From the NCBI GenBank assembly GCA_910587795.1, contig CAJUNH010000004.1:1-64000 (forward strand): 64,000 bases of DNA, given 5' to 3'. A model generated the notes under the pieces. It ran no database searches and was not told where the DNA came from. It was given only the letters and a program-made list of their open reading frames with translations. The position numbers and the translations under genes were made by a program. Below, piece by piece: positions 37,501 to 45,586 of the stretch. Within the stretch, counting starts at the first letter, position 1. Every line of letters starts with the position of its first letter. The stretch comes from an uncultured Christensenellaceae bacterium (GTDB lineage Bacteria > Bacillota > Clostridia > Christensenellales > CAG-314).

Positions 37501-37631
37501 TTGCGGATAATGCCGCTGAAATTGCAAGCGGAACTTTGGCTGACAAAGTAGAGCGCGCAAATAACGGAACTTACCGAAAGGAATGGGAAGTCAACGGCGA
37601 AAAATTTACGTTGTTTTTAACTAAGGCATAG
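34509..37631 (+). CDS. ileS: Isoleucyl-tRNA synthetase
   Basis: ATG 34509 follows AAAGGGAGGTTGCACTCT; the open frame upstream runs through the T-box leader and is not coding. The 1040-residue enzyme has the HIGH motif GKPHIGHVL, editing-domain stretches (TTPWTLPSN, GTGIVHIAPAFGEDD), KMSKHKGN as its KMSKS loop, a CPRCG zinc-like site and an internal CGKCGK/CGCG pair. The KMSKH form and length fit the eukaryote-like (type 2) IleRS found in Clostridia, which is often less sensitive to mupirocin. Regulation is by the T-box. Confidence 0.97.
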   Translation: MGKYKKVDSSLNFVDRETEVLKFWKENKIFEQTAAKGDKSFTFYDGPPTANGKPHIGHVLTRSIKDLIPRYQVMKGRKVLRKAGWDTHGLPVELEVEKLLGIDGKKQIEAYGIEPFVKKCKESVWKYKGEWEALSDRVAYWADMENPYVTYDNNYIESEWWALKTIHEKGLLYKGFKIVPYCPRCGTALSSHEVAQGYKDVKEKSAVAKFQLADSPDTYFLAWTTTPWTLPSNVALCMNANYDYVTIRYNGAKYILASELVSKHFEEGTYTVLETKKGSAYERVHYKPLYTYAKADNDCYYVTNDDYVTLTDGTGIVHIAPAFGEDDANVGRRYNLPLVQLVGEDGKFIDGCGSLTGVFCKSADKIILADLKERGLLFAELMYEHSYPHCWRCDTPLIYYARKSWFVKTTAVRDDLLKSNASVNWIPSSIGAGRMGNFLENVIDWGISRDRYWGTPLPVWVCGKCGKIHVIGSKKELDEKCGCGTDIELHRPFIDKCTWKCDCGGTYERTPEVIDCWFDSGSMPYAQFHYPFENKELFEQNFPADFISEAVDQTRGWFYVLLAVNTILFGKAPFKNCIVLGLVGDEHGVKMSKHKGNVVDPWDSFNKQGADAVRWHFYTSSAPYLPSRFYAEAVSEVQRKFLGTLWNTYAFYVLYADIDGFDPSKYDIKKCKLTLMDKWILSEVNQLVETVDKGLSSYEITDTARSIEKFTDMLSNWYVRRCRERYWGAEWTEDKQAAYMTLYTVLDTLVKVSAPFVPFIAESIYQNITANCFEKAPMSVHLCDFPVADKKRIDVKLNKMMEKVLDIVVLGRSARNAANVKNRQPLAKMYVATKGEINDEMADIVKNELNVKELVPVADASEFAEYEVKPQLKTLGPKYGKLIGAIREHLSNLGAKAREVVENVKNGGKHVLHLNGGDVEVEEADLLISSKNKQGYSVVSDRGDTVALDVNLDGKLIEEGMVREIVSKIQTMRKECDFVVTDRIIVGYSADERLSKIFADNAAEIASGTLADKVERANNGTYRKEWEVNGEKFTLFLTKA

Positions 37632-37642
37632 TAAGAAAATTA

Positions 37643-37775
37643 TATTTTATAATAGCATACAAATAACAATTAACGACGTTTAACTACAACTAACTGCTAT
37701 TAATAACTCGCTTTTACATCGTATCACGTCGACGGTAATGTATTGCGATATATTTTGTTCGTGTACGATATAATA
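37643..37775. repeat. 133-bp interspersed repeat, copy B
   Basis: This stretch aligns gap-free to copy A at 219-351, in the same orientation. The most conserved part is GCGATATATTTTGTTCGT near the right end. The terminal inversion is weaker than in copy A. It starts 11 bp after the ileS stop. Confidence 0.8.
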
Positions 37776-37856
37776 AAAAATCAACCGAATTTTACTGAAT
37801 TGCTTCGGTTTTAATTACATCGTAATACTCCTAAAAGTATTGTTATATGTAAATAT

Positions 37857-37876
37857 TATTCGTGTACGATATTATT
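37857..37876. repeat. Partial copy of the repeat's right end
   Basis: ATTCGTGTACGATATTATTT repeats the right end of copies A and B about 100 bp beyond copy B. The DNA between may be part of a longer version of the element. Confidence 0.5.
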
Positions 37877-37936
37877 TCAAACACTGCAATCTTTCGTTGG
37901 ATTAGCTAAACAGATATATAAAAAAAACAGTAAAAA

Positions 37937-37985
37937 TCAAACCTGCCCTATATGGAAAACCAGTATGGGGAGGTTTGAATTTTTA
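37937..37985 (+). terminator. Terminator-like hairpin after ileS
   Basis: Arms at 37937-37955 and 37960-37978 (15 of 19 paired, loop AAAA) are followed by ATTTTT. It probably ends the ileS transcript, about 310 bp after the stop. Confidence 0.7.
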
Positions 37986-38110
37986 TAATGTTTTTCTTTA
38001 TTATATATCGTATTAAATGCGGCAAAATTAAGTAATATGCGCATATGTAAATATTTAAATCTAAGCAAACAGTTGAATAATGCGGCGTTTTAATATATAA
38101 TTATGCTGTT

Positions 38111-38971
38111 ATGAAAATCAACACGGAATGGAAAGATTACAAAATAATTGCAACCGGCGGCGGCGAAAAGCTGGAGCGTTGGAAAAACGTTACTTTGTTG
38201 CGCCCCGACCCGCAGGCTATCTGGCATGCGGACAAGCCGTTAAGCGCGGTGCAAAAACCCGATGCAAGATATGTTCGCTCCTCTACGGGCGGCGGAAAGT
38301 GGGAATTTAACAAACGTCTGCCCGAAAGCTGGAATGTATCGTGGCGCAGTCTGACTTTTGTAATTCGTCCTATGAATTTTAAACATACGGGATTGTTCCC
38401 CGAGCAGGCGGTAAACTGGGATATGATGATAGATATGATTTCCAACGCAAACCGCCCCGTATCGGTGCTTAATTTGTTCGGCTATACCGGCGGAGCAACC
38501 GTTGCGTGTCTGTCGGCAGGGGCAAGCGTTTGTCACGTGGACGCCGCTAAAAATATGGTGGAAACCTGTAAGGAAAACGTGGCGTTGTCGCATCTTGCGG
38601 ACAAGCCCGTTCGCTATATCGTAGACGATTGCCGAAAGTTTGTGGCAAGGGAAATCAAACGCGGACATAAGTATGACGCAATAATACTGGATCCGCCCAG
38701 CTTTGGACGGGGAGCTAACGGCGAAGAATGGAAAATAGAAAGAGATATATACGATTTTTTAAAGTTATGTTCCGCAGTGTTAAGCGATAATCCGTTATTC
38801 GTATTGCTTAATTCGTACACAACAGGTTTACAGCCTGCCGTATTGCAAAACTTACTTACGGTAACCATGCCAAAAAACGGTAACGTTTGCGCGTACGAAG
38901 TTTGCTTGCCTACCGAAGAAGAAGGTATTGTGCTGCCCTGCGGCGCCAGCGGTCTGTGGCAAGGCAAGTAG
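38111..38971 (+). CDS. Class I SAM-dependent methyltransferase, RlmI/RlmK-like
   Basis: The 286-residue protein has VLNLFGYTGGATVACLSAGA (SAM motif I, about 118-137), CHVDAAKNMV and the catalytic-type DPPSFGRG, which places it with the 23S rRNA methyltransferase C-terminal domains of RlmI and RlmK. It lacks the PUA domain of RlmI. Ribosomal RNA modification is likely, but the site is unknown. The ribosome binding site is weak. Confidence 0.88.
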   Translation: MKINTEWKDYKIIATGGGEKLERWKNVTLLRPDPQAIWHADKPLSAVQKPDARYVRSSTGGGKWEFNKRLPESWNVSWRSLTFVIRPMNFKHTGLFPEQAVNWDMMIDMISNANRPVSVLNLFGYTGGATVACLSAGASVCHVDAAKNMVETCKENVALSHLADKPVRYIVDDCRKFVAREIKRGHKYDAIILDPPSFGRGANGEEWKIERDIYDFLKLCSAVLSDNPLFVLLNSYTTGLQPAVLQNLLTVTMPKNGNVCAYEVCLPTEEEGIVLPCGASGLWQGK

Positions 38972-39028
38972 CAGTATACTATTTATTCAAAACAAGTTAA
39001 ATACAATCCTAAAAAAGGAAACAGTATA

Positions 39029-39811
39029 ATGAGAAATTTTACAATTAACGACGTAACGATATTGCACGAGGACAACAGCGTGTTGGTAGTAGTTAAACCG
39101 CAAAACATTCCGTCGCAGGCGGATAAAAGCGGAGATACGGATATGCTTACGTTGCTTAAAGAGTACGTAAAGGAAAAGTATAATAAGCCGGGCAACGTCT
39201 ATTTGGGCTTAGTCCACCGATTGGACCGTCCTACGGGAGGAATAATGGTCTTTGCCAAAACAAGTAAGGCGGCGGAGCGTTTATCCAAACAAATTGCAGA
39301 CGGAGAAATGAGCAAGAATTATCTTACGACGGTAGTGGGACGCCCGACCGACAGTCAAGGCACGCTTGTAAACTATTTAAAAAAGAATTCTCTTACAAAC
39401 AACGTGTATGTGGCAACCGTTGGCGACCATAACGCAAAGCGCGCGGAGTTGTCCTATATAATCTTGCAAAGCGACGAACAAACATCGCTTGTAAAAGTAC
39501 AGTTGGGGACGGGGCGCAGTCACCAAATCCGCGTACAGTTTTCGGCGATCGGCTGTCCGGTATACGGCGACGTGCGTTACGGCGGAAACGTAATATCGGC
39601 AAAAGGCGCAAACCTTGCGCTGTGGGCGTACCGTTTGGAGTTTACTCACCCTGTAAGCAAACAGCGTATGGTGTTTGTTGCGTATCCTCCGCAAATTGCA
39701 CCGTGGACGCGCTTTGACGTGGCTAAGCATATCGAGGTGTTTGCAGATTCCTCTTACGACGACGGTGTGCCTCTTGTGGCAAAAGTAAATACAAGCGATA
39801 ATTTGGATTAG
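39029..39811 (+). CDS. RluA-family pseudouridine synthase
   Basis: The 260-residue protein has the catalytic motif HRLDRPTGG (Asp), KNYLTTVVGRP, and the GRSHQIRVQFSAIGCPVYGD stretch, all typical of RluA. No S4 domain precedes it. The target (23S rRNA or tRNA) cannot be told. AAAAAGGAAACAGTATA supports ATG 39029. Confidence 0.92.
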   Translation: MRNFTINDVTILHEDNSVLVVVKPQNIPSQADKSGDTDMLTLLKEYVKEKYNKPGNVYLGLVHRLDRPTGGIMVFAKTSKAAERLSKQIADGEMSKNYLTTVVGRPTDSQGTLVNYLKKNSLTNNVYVATVGDHNAKRAELSYIILQSDEQTSLVKVQLGTGRSHQIRVQFSAIGCPVYGDVRYGGNVISAKGANLALWAYRLEFTHPVSKQRMVFVAYPPQIAPWTRFDVAKHIEVFADSSYDDGVPLVAKVNTSDNLD

Positions 39812-39941
39812 CCGCAACGTACTCAATATCAGCCGGGAAAAGAGCCCTTTGCGATAACAAAATAAAACGAAAGACATATTTTATTTGGCGTCTGTTGCAT
39901 TAAACAATTTTTATATAAAAATCCTGTTGAGAAGAAGTGAT

Positions 39942-40412
39942 ATGGACATAAACTTGATTAAAATAGGTATTGATGATGCAGAGAAATTATGGAGAATGCA
40001 AGTTACTGCATTTAGAGATTTATATGAGAGATATCAGGATACAGAAACAAGCCCCGCCGCCGAAAAGATTGATAAAATAATAATAAGGTTAAATCAATCG
40101 TTTACATATTATTATTTTATAGAGGCAAATGGTATAATAGTAGGTGCTGTGCGAGTTGTTGACCGAAAGGAAGAGGGAATGGCAAAAAGGATATCTCCTA
40201 TTTTTGTTATGAAAGAATACCGAAATAAGGGGTATGCGCAAAAGGCGATACAATTAGTCGAAGAAATTCATGGAAGTTCAAATTGGGAATTGGATACAAT
40301 TTTACAGGAAAAAGGAAATTGTTATTTATATGAAAAAATGGGATATCGACGAACAGGAAAAACAGAGACGATTAACGATAAACTGACATTAGTATTTTAT
40401 AGAAAAAATTAA
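39942..40412 (+). CDS. GNAT-family N-acetyltransferase
   Basis: The 156-residue protein has YRNKGYAQKAIQLVEEIHG as acetyl-CoA motif A and NCYLYEKMGYRRTGKTE as motif B. ATG 39942 has GAGAAGAAGTGAT upstream; a TTG start at 39885 is less likely. Codon use is AT-rich compared with neighbours (AGA, AAA, ATA), which suggests recent acquisition. The substrate is unknown. Confidence 0.85.
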   Translation: MDINLIKIGIDDAEKLWRMQVTAFRDLYERYQDTETSPAAEKIDKIIIRLNQSFTYYYFIEANGIIVGAVRVVDRKEEGMAKRISPIFVMKEYRNKGYAQKAIQLVEEIHGSSNWELDTILQEKGNCYLYEKMGYRRTGKTETINDKLTLVFYRKN

Positions 40413-40472
40413 TATAACTTTAGGTTTATGTAGTGTTTTACTAGAATACTTTATCGAAAAGGGAGATATAAG

Positions 40473-40525
40473 ATTATGCCGAAGCCGTTTGAAATAATCA
40501 ATGTTTCAAGCGGTTTCGGCATAAT
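40473..40525. terminator. Bidirectional terminator
   Basis: A 22-bp stem (40473-40494 against 40504-40525, 20 of 22 paired) with a 9-base loop lies between the acetyltransferase and the convergent mntP-like gene. Confidence 0.85.
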
Positions 40526-40569
40526 TATTAAAAACAGATTTTTTATTTGTTTAACATTACGTTGCCTTT

Positions 40570-41082
40570 TTAAATAACACGGACTGCTGCAAGCGTAAAA
40601 AGTACTGCCGCGCTAAATATATTAGAGTATTTTATATACACCTTGCCCGCCATAGTTTGCCCTAACCATACCGTAAAATAGTGCGTCACGGCAAAAACGA
40701 TAGGTGCGATAATCCCGTAACCCTCTACGGAAAGCGAAAGGTTGGCAACGCAGGCGTCCATTCCTACGGCGACGCCTATTGCTGCGCATTCGGCAAGGGC
40801 GGGCGGCTGCATAGTAACGCTGTCCTCGTCGCATTTAAGCAAATTAATCGTTGCAAGCGTAACTAGTATTATTGCGCTGAAAGAGTCTACATATGCGTCT
40901 AATACGTTACGCAGAGCCATGCCAAGCAAGGTGCTTAACAGACACATAACAAAAGTACACAACGCAACGGTTGCGGGCAGAGAAATATTTTTACGTTTGT
41001 TAATAGATACGGAAAACCCCGCAACAAAGCTGTCTAAGGATACAACAAGCGCGGTGGAAAGCAGCGTTAATATTTTTTGCAC
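40570..41082 (-). CDS. MntP-like manganese efflux/YtaF-type membrane protein
   Basis: The 170-residue protein has six hydrophobic helices with paired acidic motifs, LDSFVAGFSV in TM1 and GMDACVANLSLS in TM4, that mark the MntP/YtaF family. MntP exports Mn2+; YtaF is a sporulation-associated relative, and the motif spacing does not separate them. The start is GTG 41082, behind AAGGAGGGAAAC. Confidence 0.87.
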   Translation of the reverse strand: MQKILTLLSTALVVSLDSFVAGFSVSINKRKNISLPATVALCTFVMCLLSTLLGMALRNVLDAYVDSFSAIILVTLATINLLKCDEDSVTMQPPALAECAAIGVAVGMDACVANLSLSVEGYGIIAPIVFAVTHYFTVWLGQTMAGKVYIKYSNIFSAAVLFTLAAVRVI

Positions 41083-41154
41083 GTTTCCCTCCTTTATAAG
41101 GTGTAAAAAATGGGTATTTTATAGTATGTGGCGTGCGAAAATATTGACAAATCG

Positions 41155-41183
41155 TTGACAATTACCGTAAATAAAGGTAAAAT
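41155..41183 (+). promoter_or_regulatory. Strong sigma-A promoter
   Basis: A consensus TTGACA and TAAAAT spaced by 17 bp lie 75 bp upstream of the secreted protein gene. Confidence 0.8.
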
Positions 41184-41257
41184 ACTTTTATATGCGGTGA
41201 AAACCGCCCATTTAGTTATATCACGAATAGGGTACTGCGCTCTATGGAGGAATTATT

Positions 41258-42541
41258 GTGAAAAAGTTTTTAAGTATTATTATAGCGCTGTTGCTTACAA
41301 TCAGTTTGTTTGCAACAACTGCGGTTGCTTTTGCGGCGGAAGGAGATTTAACGATTACCTATGCCGTGGGCGATACCGATAAAGGTAAGGGGGAAGCTCC
41401 CGAACCGGCTGTGCATGCCGCGGGCGACGAGGTAACTCTTGCGGCGGCAAATACGTTTTCCGCTCTTAAGGGATACGAATTTGCAGGCTGGCTTGTAGAG
41501 GGCGAAACGGATGTTCGCGAAGCGGGCTCCAAATATATAATGCCGGATCACAGCGTTACGATTACCGCACAATGGAAAGAAGCTCACAAAGTTACCGTCG
41601 ACAACGATAAATTGATGGAATTTTTGGCGGTAGACGGACTTAAAATGGAAATGGGCAGAACTCCCATCGGCAAAACTTTAATGGCTTCGGGCGATAATAT
41701 CCGCGCGACGTTTAACGGTATTAAATACGTTGCCAGCGGCGAAGACGATTACGATGCGGTTAGATCTACCAACGACAAAATCTACGTTGAGTACTGCCGT
41801 CCCAGCGAAAGCCCCAAAGGACAGGAAAACTGGCAAAACTCCACACAAATTACAAGCGCTACTACCGAAGTTAATTTGTCCTCTTCCGGTTGGTATTTGC
41901 TCCGCTTTGTTATTAAAGACAGCACCGATACAAACGTATTGGCTGTCAGCGATAAAATCAGCCGTTATGTAGAAGACAGCAAACATCCAGTTATTTCTTT
42001 GTCAACATCTATGAGCGATAAAGTAAACGACGGTTTGACGGCGGGTACAAAGTACAGCATTTCTACGTCTTTAAGTATTACCGATTCGTCCAGCACTACG
42101 GTAACGTACAAAATTTATAAAGTTGTCAACGGCGAGGACGTACTTGTGTATGACAGCGAAACCAAGGAAGTTACCGAAGGCTACGAAGAATTTATCGATA
42201 GCGAAGGCGCAATTACTCCTTCCAAGGACGATATTTCTACGGAACCCGTTTACAAAATTAGATATGCCGTTAAGGATGCCAACGGTTATTACGGCGTTGT
42301 AAACGACGAATCTGCCGAACAGTTCTTCCCCGAAATGGCGCTTAAAGTAAACGCGCCGGAAACGAAAAAAACAAACAAAATCAACGCTGTGGAAATAGTG
42401 CTGTTCTGTATTGCAGGACTTGCCGCCGTCGGCATTGTGGTATTACTGTTTATTAAACCCAAACAACAAACCGAATCTCCCCGTTCTGCCGCTGTTAAAA
42501 CGGACGACACCGCTAACGGCGAGGAAAAGGAAGATAAATAA
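41258..42541 (+). CDS. Secreted, membrane-anchored protein with an InlB B-like repeat
   Basis: The 427-residue protein starts at GTG 41258 behind ATGGAGGAATTATT. It has a classical signal peptide (about 1-28, ending AFAAEG) and one B-repeat-like unit (about 55-100, with YEFAGWLVEGETD and MPDHSVTITAQWKE). A region with Ig-like strands follows, then a C-terminal transmembrane anchor (about 380-400) and a basic/acidic cytoplasmic tail. It is a cell-surface protein of unknown binding partner. A strong promoter and terminator make it a single-gene unit. Confidence 0.82.
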   Translation: MKKFLSIIIALLLTISLFATTAVAFAAEGDLTITYAVGDTDKGKGEAPEPAVHAAGDEVTLAAANTFSALKGYEFAGWLVEGETDVREAGSKYIMPDHSVTITAQWKEAHKVTVDNDKLMEFLAVDGLKMEMGRTPIGKTLMASGDNIRATFNGIKYVASGEDDYDAVRSTNDKIYVEYCRPSESPKGQENWQNSTQITSATTEVNLSSSGWYLLRFVIKDSTDTNVLAVSDKISRYVEDSKHPVISLSTSMSDKVNDGLTAGTKYSISTSLSITDSSSTTVTYKIYKVVNGEDVLVYDSETKEVTEGYEEFIDSEGAITPSKDDISTEPVYKIRYAVKDANGYYGVVNDESAEQFFPEMALKVNAPETKKTNKINAVEIVLFCIAGLAAVGIVVLLFIKPKQQTESPRSAAVKTDDTANGEEKEDK

Positions 42542-42584
42542 TTAAGACGGTTTCCATAGTAATATTACGTTAAAAAAATAAGTA

Positions 42585-42627
42585 TAGCCCGCTATGTTTT
42601 GCAAATAAGGCATAGCGGGCTAATTTT
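42585..42627 (+). terminator. Rho-independent terminator
   Basis: TAGCCCGCTATG and CATAGCGGGCTA form a perfect 12-bp stem, followed by ATTTTATT. Confidence 0.9.
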
Positions 42628-43120
42628 ATTGTTACCGCAAAACCATCGGCTATGCCGGTGTAGTATTATTTATTGCCTTATAGTTCGTATGCAGGCAAAC
42701 AGCGGTAGTACAAATTAACGGATTGAAAAATAAATTTTGGACGGAGCAATAACTTACTTTTAAAAATTTTTGTACGCAGTTAATTTTTGTACTAAATATT
42801 AACCGAAAAAATCCGCATAAAAAATAATCAAAAAAGAATATGATTGAGAATACACCGCAGTAAAATTACGTGTAAATTTCGGTTTATTCGGTAAAAACAG
42901 AGTAATAACTTTTTTGGCGGCGGATTTTATATCAACTGCATCTTAGCGAGTACGTTTTATATTAATACCCTTTTGCGTATACATTGCAGTTGTTTCTCCT
43001 TTTGCAACAGGGTAAATAATTTTAAGTATTGGCGTTTGTTTTCGTAAAAACGCGTTTCAGCTATCATGTTTTCTTATGCCGACCATCAAGGTTTAATATG
43101 TCAAAATATACAAAAAAACT
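42628..43120. other. Gene-free stretch
   Basis: I see no gene in these 493 bp. They are AT-rich, and I recognise no RNA family in them. A promoter for the GGGtGRT operon starts at 43121. Confidence 0.4.
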
Positions 43121-43149
43121 TTGCGTATTAATGTTAGTTGTGCTATAAT
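43121..43149 (+). promoter_or_regulatory. Promoter of the NifU-like/GGGtGRT operon
   Basis: TTGCGT and TATAAT are spaced by 17 bp. The leader would be about 120 nt. Confidence 0.7.
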
Positions 43150-43275
43150 ATTACCAATGGCTTGAATATACGGCAAGCCAAAATATCCGTTATGCGTAAT
43201 AAGCGGCTAAGCAATAGCTTTACGTTGTTAACGGTGTGTTAATTTATCTAAATTATATTTGGAGGACAACAATCT

Positions 43276-43968
43276 ATGCAATACTCACACGAAGTAGAAC
43301 TTATGCAGTGCGTGGCAAAGGGTTGCAATCACGGTCCCGCGCCCATTCCCGAAGAAGGTAAATGGGTGCAAGCCTACGATATCAAGGATATCAGCGGTCT
43401 TACTCACGGCTGCGGTTGCTGCGCTCCCCAACAAGGCACGTGCAAACTTACTTTAAACATCAAAAACGGCGTTATCGAAGAAGCTCTTGTAGAAACAATC
43501 GGTTGCTCGGGCATGACTCACTCGGCTGCAATGGCTGCGGAAATTCTTCCCGGTAAAACTCTTTTGGAAGCTTTAAATACCGACCTTGTTTGCGACGCTA
43601 TCAACGTTGCCATGCGCGAACTGTTTTTGCAAATTGTTTACGGACGCAGTCAGTCGGCATTTTCGGACGCAGGTTTGCCCGTAGGCGCAGGACTTGAGGA
43701 CTTAGGTAAGGGACTTCGCAGTCAAATAGGAACAATGTATTCCACCAAGGTTAAGGGACCGAGATATTTGGAAATGGCAGAGGGCTACGTTACGCGCTGC
43801 GCTCTTGATAAAAACGGAGAAATCATCGGTTACGAGTACGTAAACCTCGGCGTAATGATGAAGTTGGTTGCCGAAGGCGTATCGGGTAACGAAGCTTTGG
43901 AAAAGGCAAAGAAACACTACGGACGTTTTGAAAACGCCGCTAAGTATATTATTCCGCGTAATGAATAA
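43276..43968 (+). CDS. NifU/IscU-like iron-sulfur scaffold protein of the GGGtGRT pair
   Basis: The 230-residue protein has an extra N-terminal Cys (ECAKGCNHG type), then GCGCCAPQQGTC, and VETIGCSGMTHSAAMAAEILPGKT, which resembles the U-type scaffold motif GCGACxxSxA. It ends with a conserved YGRFENAAKYIIPRNE. It is always found, to my knowledge, next to the GGGtGRT protein, and it is 15 bp upstream here. An iron-sulfur role is inferred; no biochemical role is established to my knowledge. GGAGGACAACAATCT precedes the ATG. Confidence 0.82.
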   Translation: MQYSHEVELMQCVAKGCNHGPAPIPEEGKWVQAYDIKDISGLTHGCGCCAPQQGTCKLTLNIKNGVIEEALVETIGCSGMTHSAAMAAEILPGKTLLEALNTDLVCDAINVAMRELFLQIVYGRSQSAFSDAGLPVGAGLEDLGKGLRSQIGTMYSTKVKGPRYLEMAEGYVTRCALDKNGEIIGYEYVNLGVMMKLVAEGVSGNEALEKAKKHYGRFENAAKYIIPRNE

Positions 43969-43983
43969 GGGGAGGGATTAACG

Positions 43984-44982
43984 ATGGCTATTAGATTTGA
44001 AGGTTATGAAAGAAGAATAGACAAAATTAACGCCGAACTTAAAGTACACGGACTTAAATCTCTTGAGGAGGCTCGCGAAATCTGCCTGTCTCACGGCGTT
44101 AACGTAGAGGAAATCGTAAAAGGCGTACAACCCATTGCCTTTGAAAATGCAGTTTGGGCTTACACTTTGGGCTGCGCAATCGCCTTTAAAAAGGGCGTAA
44201 AGCACGCGGCGGAAGTATCGGAATGTATCGGTTTGGGTTTGCAGGCGTTCTGTATCCCCGGCTCGGTTGCCGACCAACGTAAAGTAGGTTTAGGACACGG
44301 AAATTTGGGTGCAATGCTTTTGCGTGAGGAAACGGATTGTTTTGCTTTCCTTGCGGGACACGAAAGTTTTGCCGCGGCAGAAGGCGCTATCGGTATTGCA
44401 CGTAACGCAAATAAAGCGCGCAAAAAGCCTCTCCGCGTAATTTTAAACGGTTTAGGCAAAGATGCGGCGTATATAATTTCTCGTATTAACGGATTTACAT
44501 ATGTGCAAACAAAGTACGACTACTACACGGGAGAACTAAAAGTTGTAAAAGAAACCCCGTTTAGCGACGGCGAGCGCGCAAAGGTACGCTGCTACGGCGC
44601 GGACGACGTAAACGAAGGCGTTGCCATTATGCGCAGCGAAAAAGTGGACGTATCCATTACGGGCAATTCTACAAACCCCACGCGTTTCCAACATCCCGTT
44701 GCTGGCACTTATAAAAAGTGGTGTCAGGAAAACGACAAAAAATATTTTTCTGTTGCTTCGGGCGGCGGCACGGGACGTACGTTGCATCCGGATAACGTTG
44801 CGGCAGGTCCCGCTTCGTACGGTATGACGGACACAATGGGACGTATGCACAGCGACGCACAGTTTGCCGGCAGCAGCTCCGTACCCGCTCACGTAGAAAT
44901 GATGGGCTTAATCGGTATGGGCAACAATCCTATGGTCGGCGCAACAGTCGCCTGCGCAGTGGCAGTTTCCCTTGCGAAGTAA
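43984..44982 (+). CDS. GGGtGRT-family protein of unknown function
   Basis: The 332-residue protein carries the family signature GGGTGRTLHPDNVAAGP at about 255-271, followed by a C-terminal MGRMHSDAQFAGSSSVPAHVEMMGL and a hydrophobic glycine-rich end. The central GNLGAMLL, GLGKDAAYIISRINGFTYV and GNSTNPTRFQHPVAGTY stretches suggest a nucleotide-binding or enzyme-like fold, but I recognise no known catalytic site. It is co-transcribed with the scaffold protein. GGGGAGGGATTAACG gives the start. Confidence 0.85.
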   Translation: MAIRFEGYERRIDKINAELKVHGLKSLEEAREICLSHGVNVEEIVKGVQPIAFENAVWAYTLGCAIAFKKGVKHAAEVSECIGLGLQAFCIPGSVADQRKVGLGHGNLGAMLLREETDCFAFLAGHESFAAAEGAIGIARNANKARKKPLRVILNGLGKDAAYIISRINGFTYVQTKYDYYTGELKVVKETPFSDGERAKVRCYGADDVNEGVAIMRSEKVDVSITGNSTNPTRFQHPVAGTYKKWCQENDKKYFSVASGGGTGRTLHPDNVAAGPASYGMTDTMGRMHSDAQFAGSSSVPAHVEMMGLIGMGNNPMVGATVACAVAVSLAK

Positions 44983-45000
44983 CTATATATAGTGTTTTAA

Positions 45001-45041
45001 AACGCGTTCCAACACAATATGTTGGAACGCGTTATGTTTTT
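45001..45041 (+). terminator. Rho-independent terminator
   Basis: AACGCGTTCCAACA and TGTTGGAACGCGTT form a perfect 14-bp stem with a 5-base loop, then ATGTTTTTG. It ends the GGGtGRT operon and marks the right end of clearly chromosomal genes. Confidence 0.9.
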
Positions 45042-45083
45042 GTTATAAACCATAGGAATGTAAAGGCAAAAAAGTCCACATTT

Positions 45084-45123
45084 CGTCAACATTTTTTTTA
45101 GTTTTAAGCTCTCAATGTTGACG
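45084..45123. repeat. Inverted repeat near the start of accessory DNA
   Basis: CGTCAACATT and AATGTTGACG form perfect 10-bp inverted arms separated by 20 bp. A further TGTTGAC follows near 45150, and TTTTGACCGTTTTT-like strings near 45165 and 45216. This could be an operator or a recombination site. Confidence 0.4.
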
Positions 45124-45346
45124 AAAAATCGCTGTTTTAACTTAAAATGTTGACTTTTTTCAAAAATTTTGACCGTTTTTTGCTTAAAAAACCCCAAAAA
45201 ATAACCCGATGGTTTGACCGTTTTTGATATTAATTTGTTATAATTTGTGTTATAAAAGTATAATCAACGCATATTCGTATAAAACATCTACAAAATAAAA
45301 AAAATGCTTTAGAAATAGCGTTGCTGTTTCGACAAGATATAAACTC

Positions 45347-45375
45347 TTGACAAGGCAATGTTGTTTTGCTAAACT
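45347..45375 (+). promoter_or_regulatory. Strong promoter of a small gene
   Basis: TTGACA and TAAACT are spaced by 17 bp. Transcription would start near 45382, giving a transcript of about 170 nt. Confidence 0.75.
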
Positions 45376-45435
45376 GTATTTGCTTAATTTAGGCGCCTAA
45401 AAAATAAGTTAAGCGTGTCAAGGAGGTGATGCCCT

Positions 45436-45537
45436 ATGAAGACTTTTTTCGAGTCTCTTATGCGGTTGATTGAAGGTCCAGTTTGCGCCACTGATCACTT
45501 CCTTATTCCAATTAATCACGACTATCTTGACGGATAG
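45436..45537 (+). CDS. Small 33-residue protein, function unknown
   Basis: The reading frame starts at ATG 45436, 6 bp after an AAGGAGGTGAT ribosome binding site. It encodes MKTFFESLMRLIEGPVCATD and ends in HDYLDG. The stop lies inside its own terminator. It is an isolated transcription unit with a consensus promoter. The peptide is mixed amphipathic with one Cys and two His, not hydrophobic like most type I toxins. It could be a small protein, a leader peptide or a mRNA-like regulator. Confidence 0.65.
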   Translation: MKTFFESLMRLIEGPVCATDHFLIPINHDYLDG

Positions 45538-45550
45538 TCGTTTTTTTTTA
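45519..45550 (+). terminator. Rho-independent terminator of the small gene
   Basis: CGACTATC and GATAGTCG pair across TTGACG, followed by ten T residues. Confidence 0.9.
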
Positions 45551-45586
45551 TGGTTTATTTAATATAGAATTGCTTACACTAAACAT

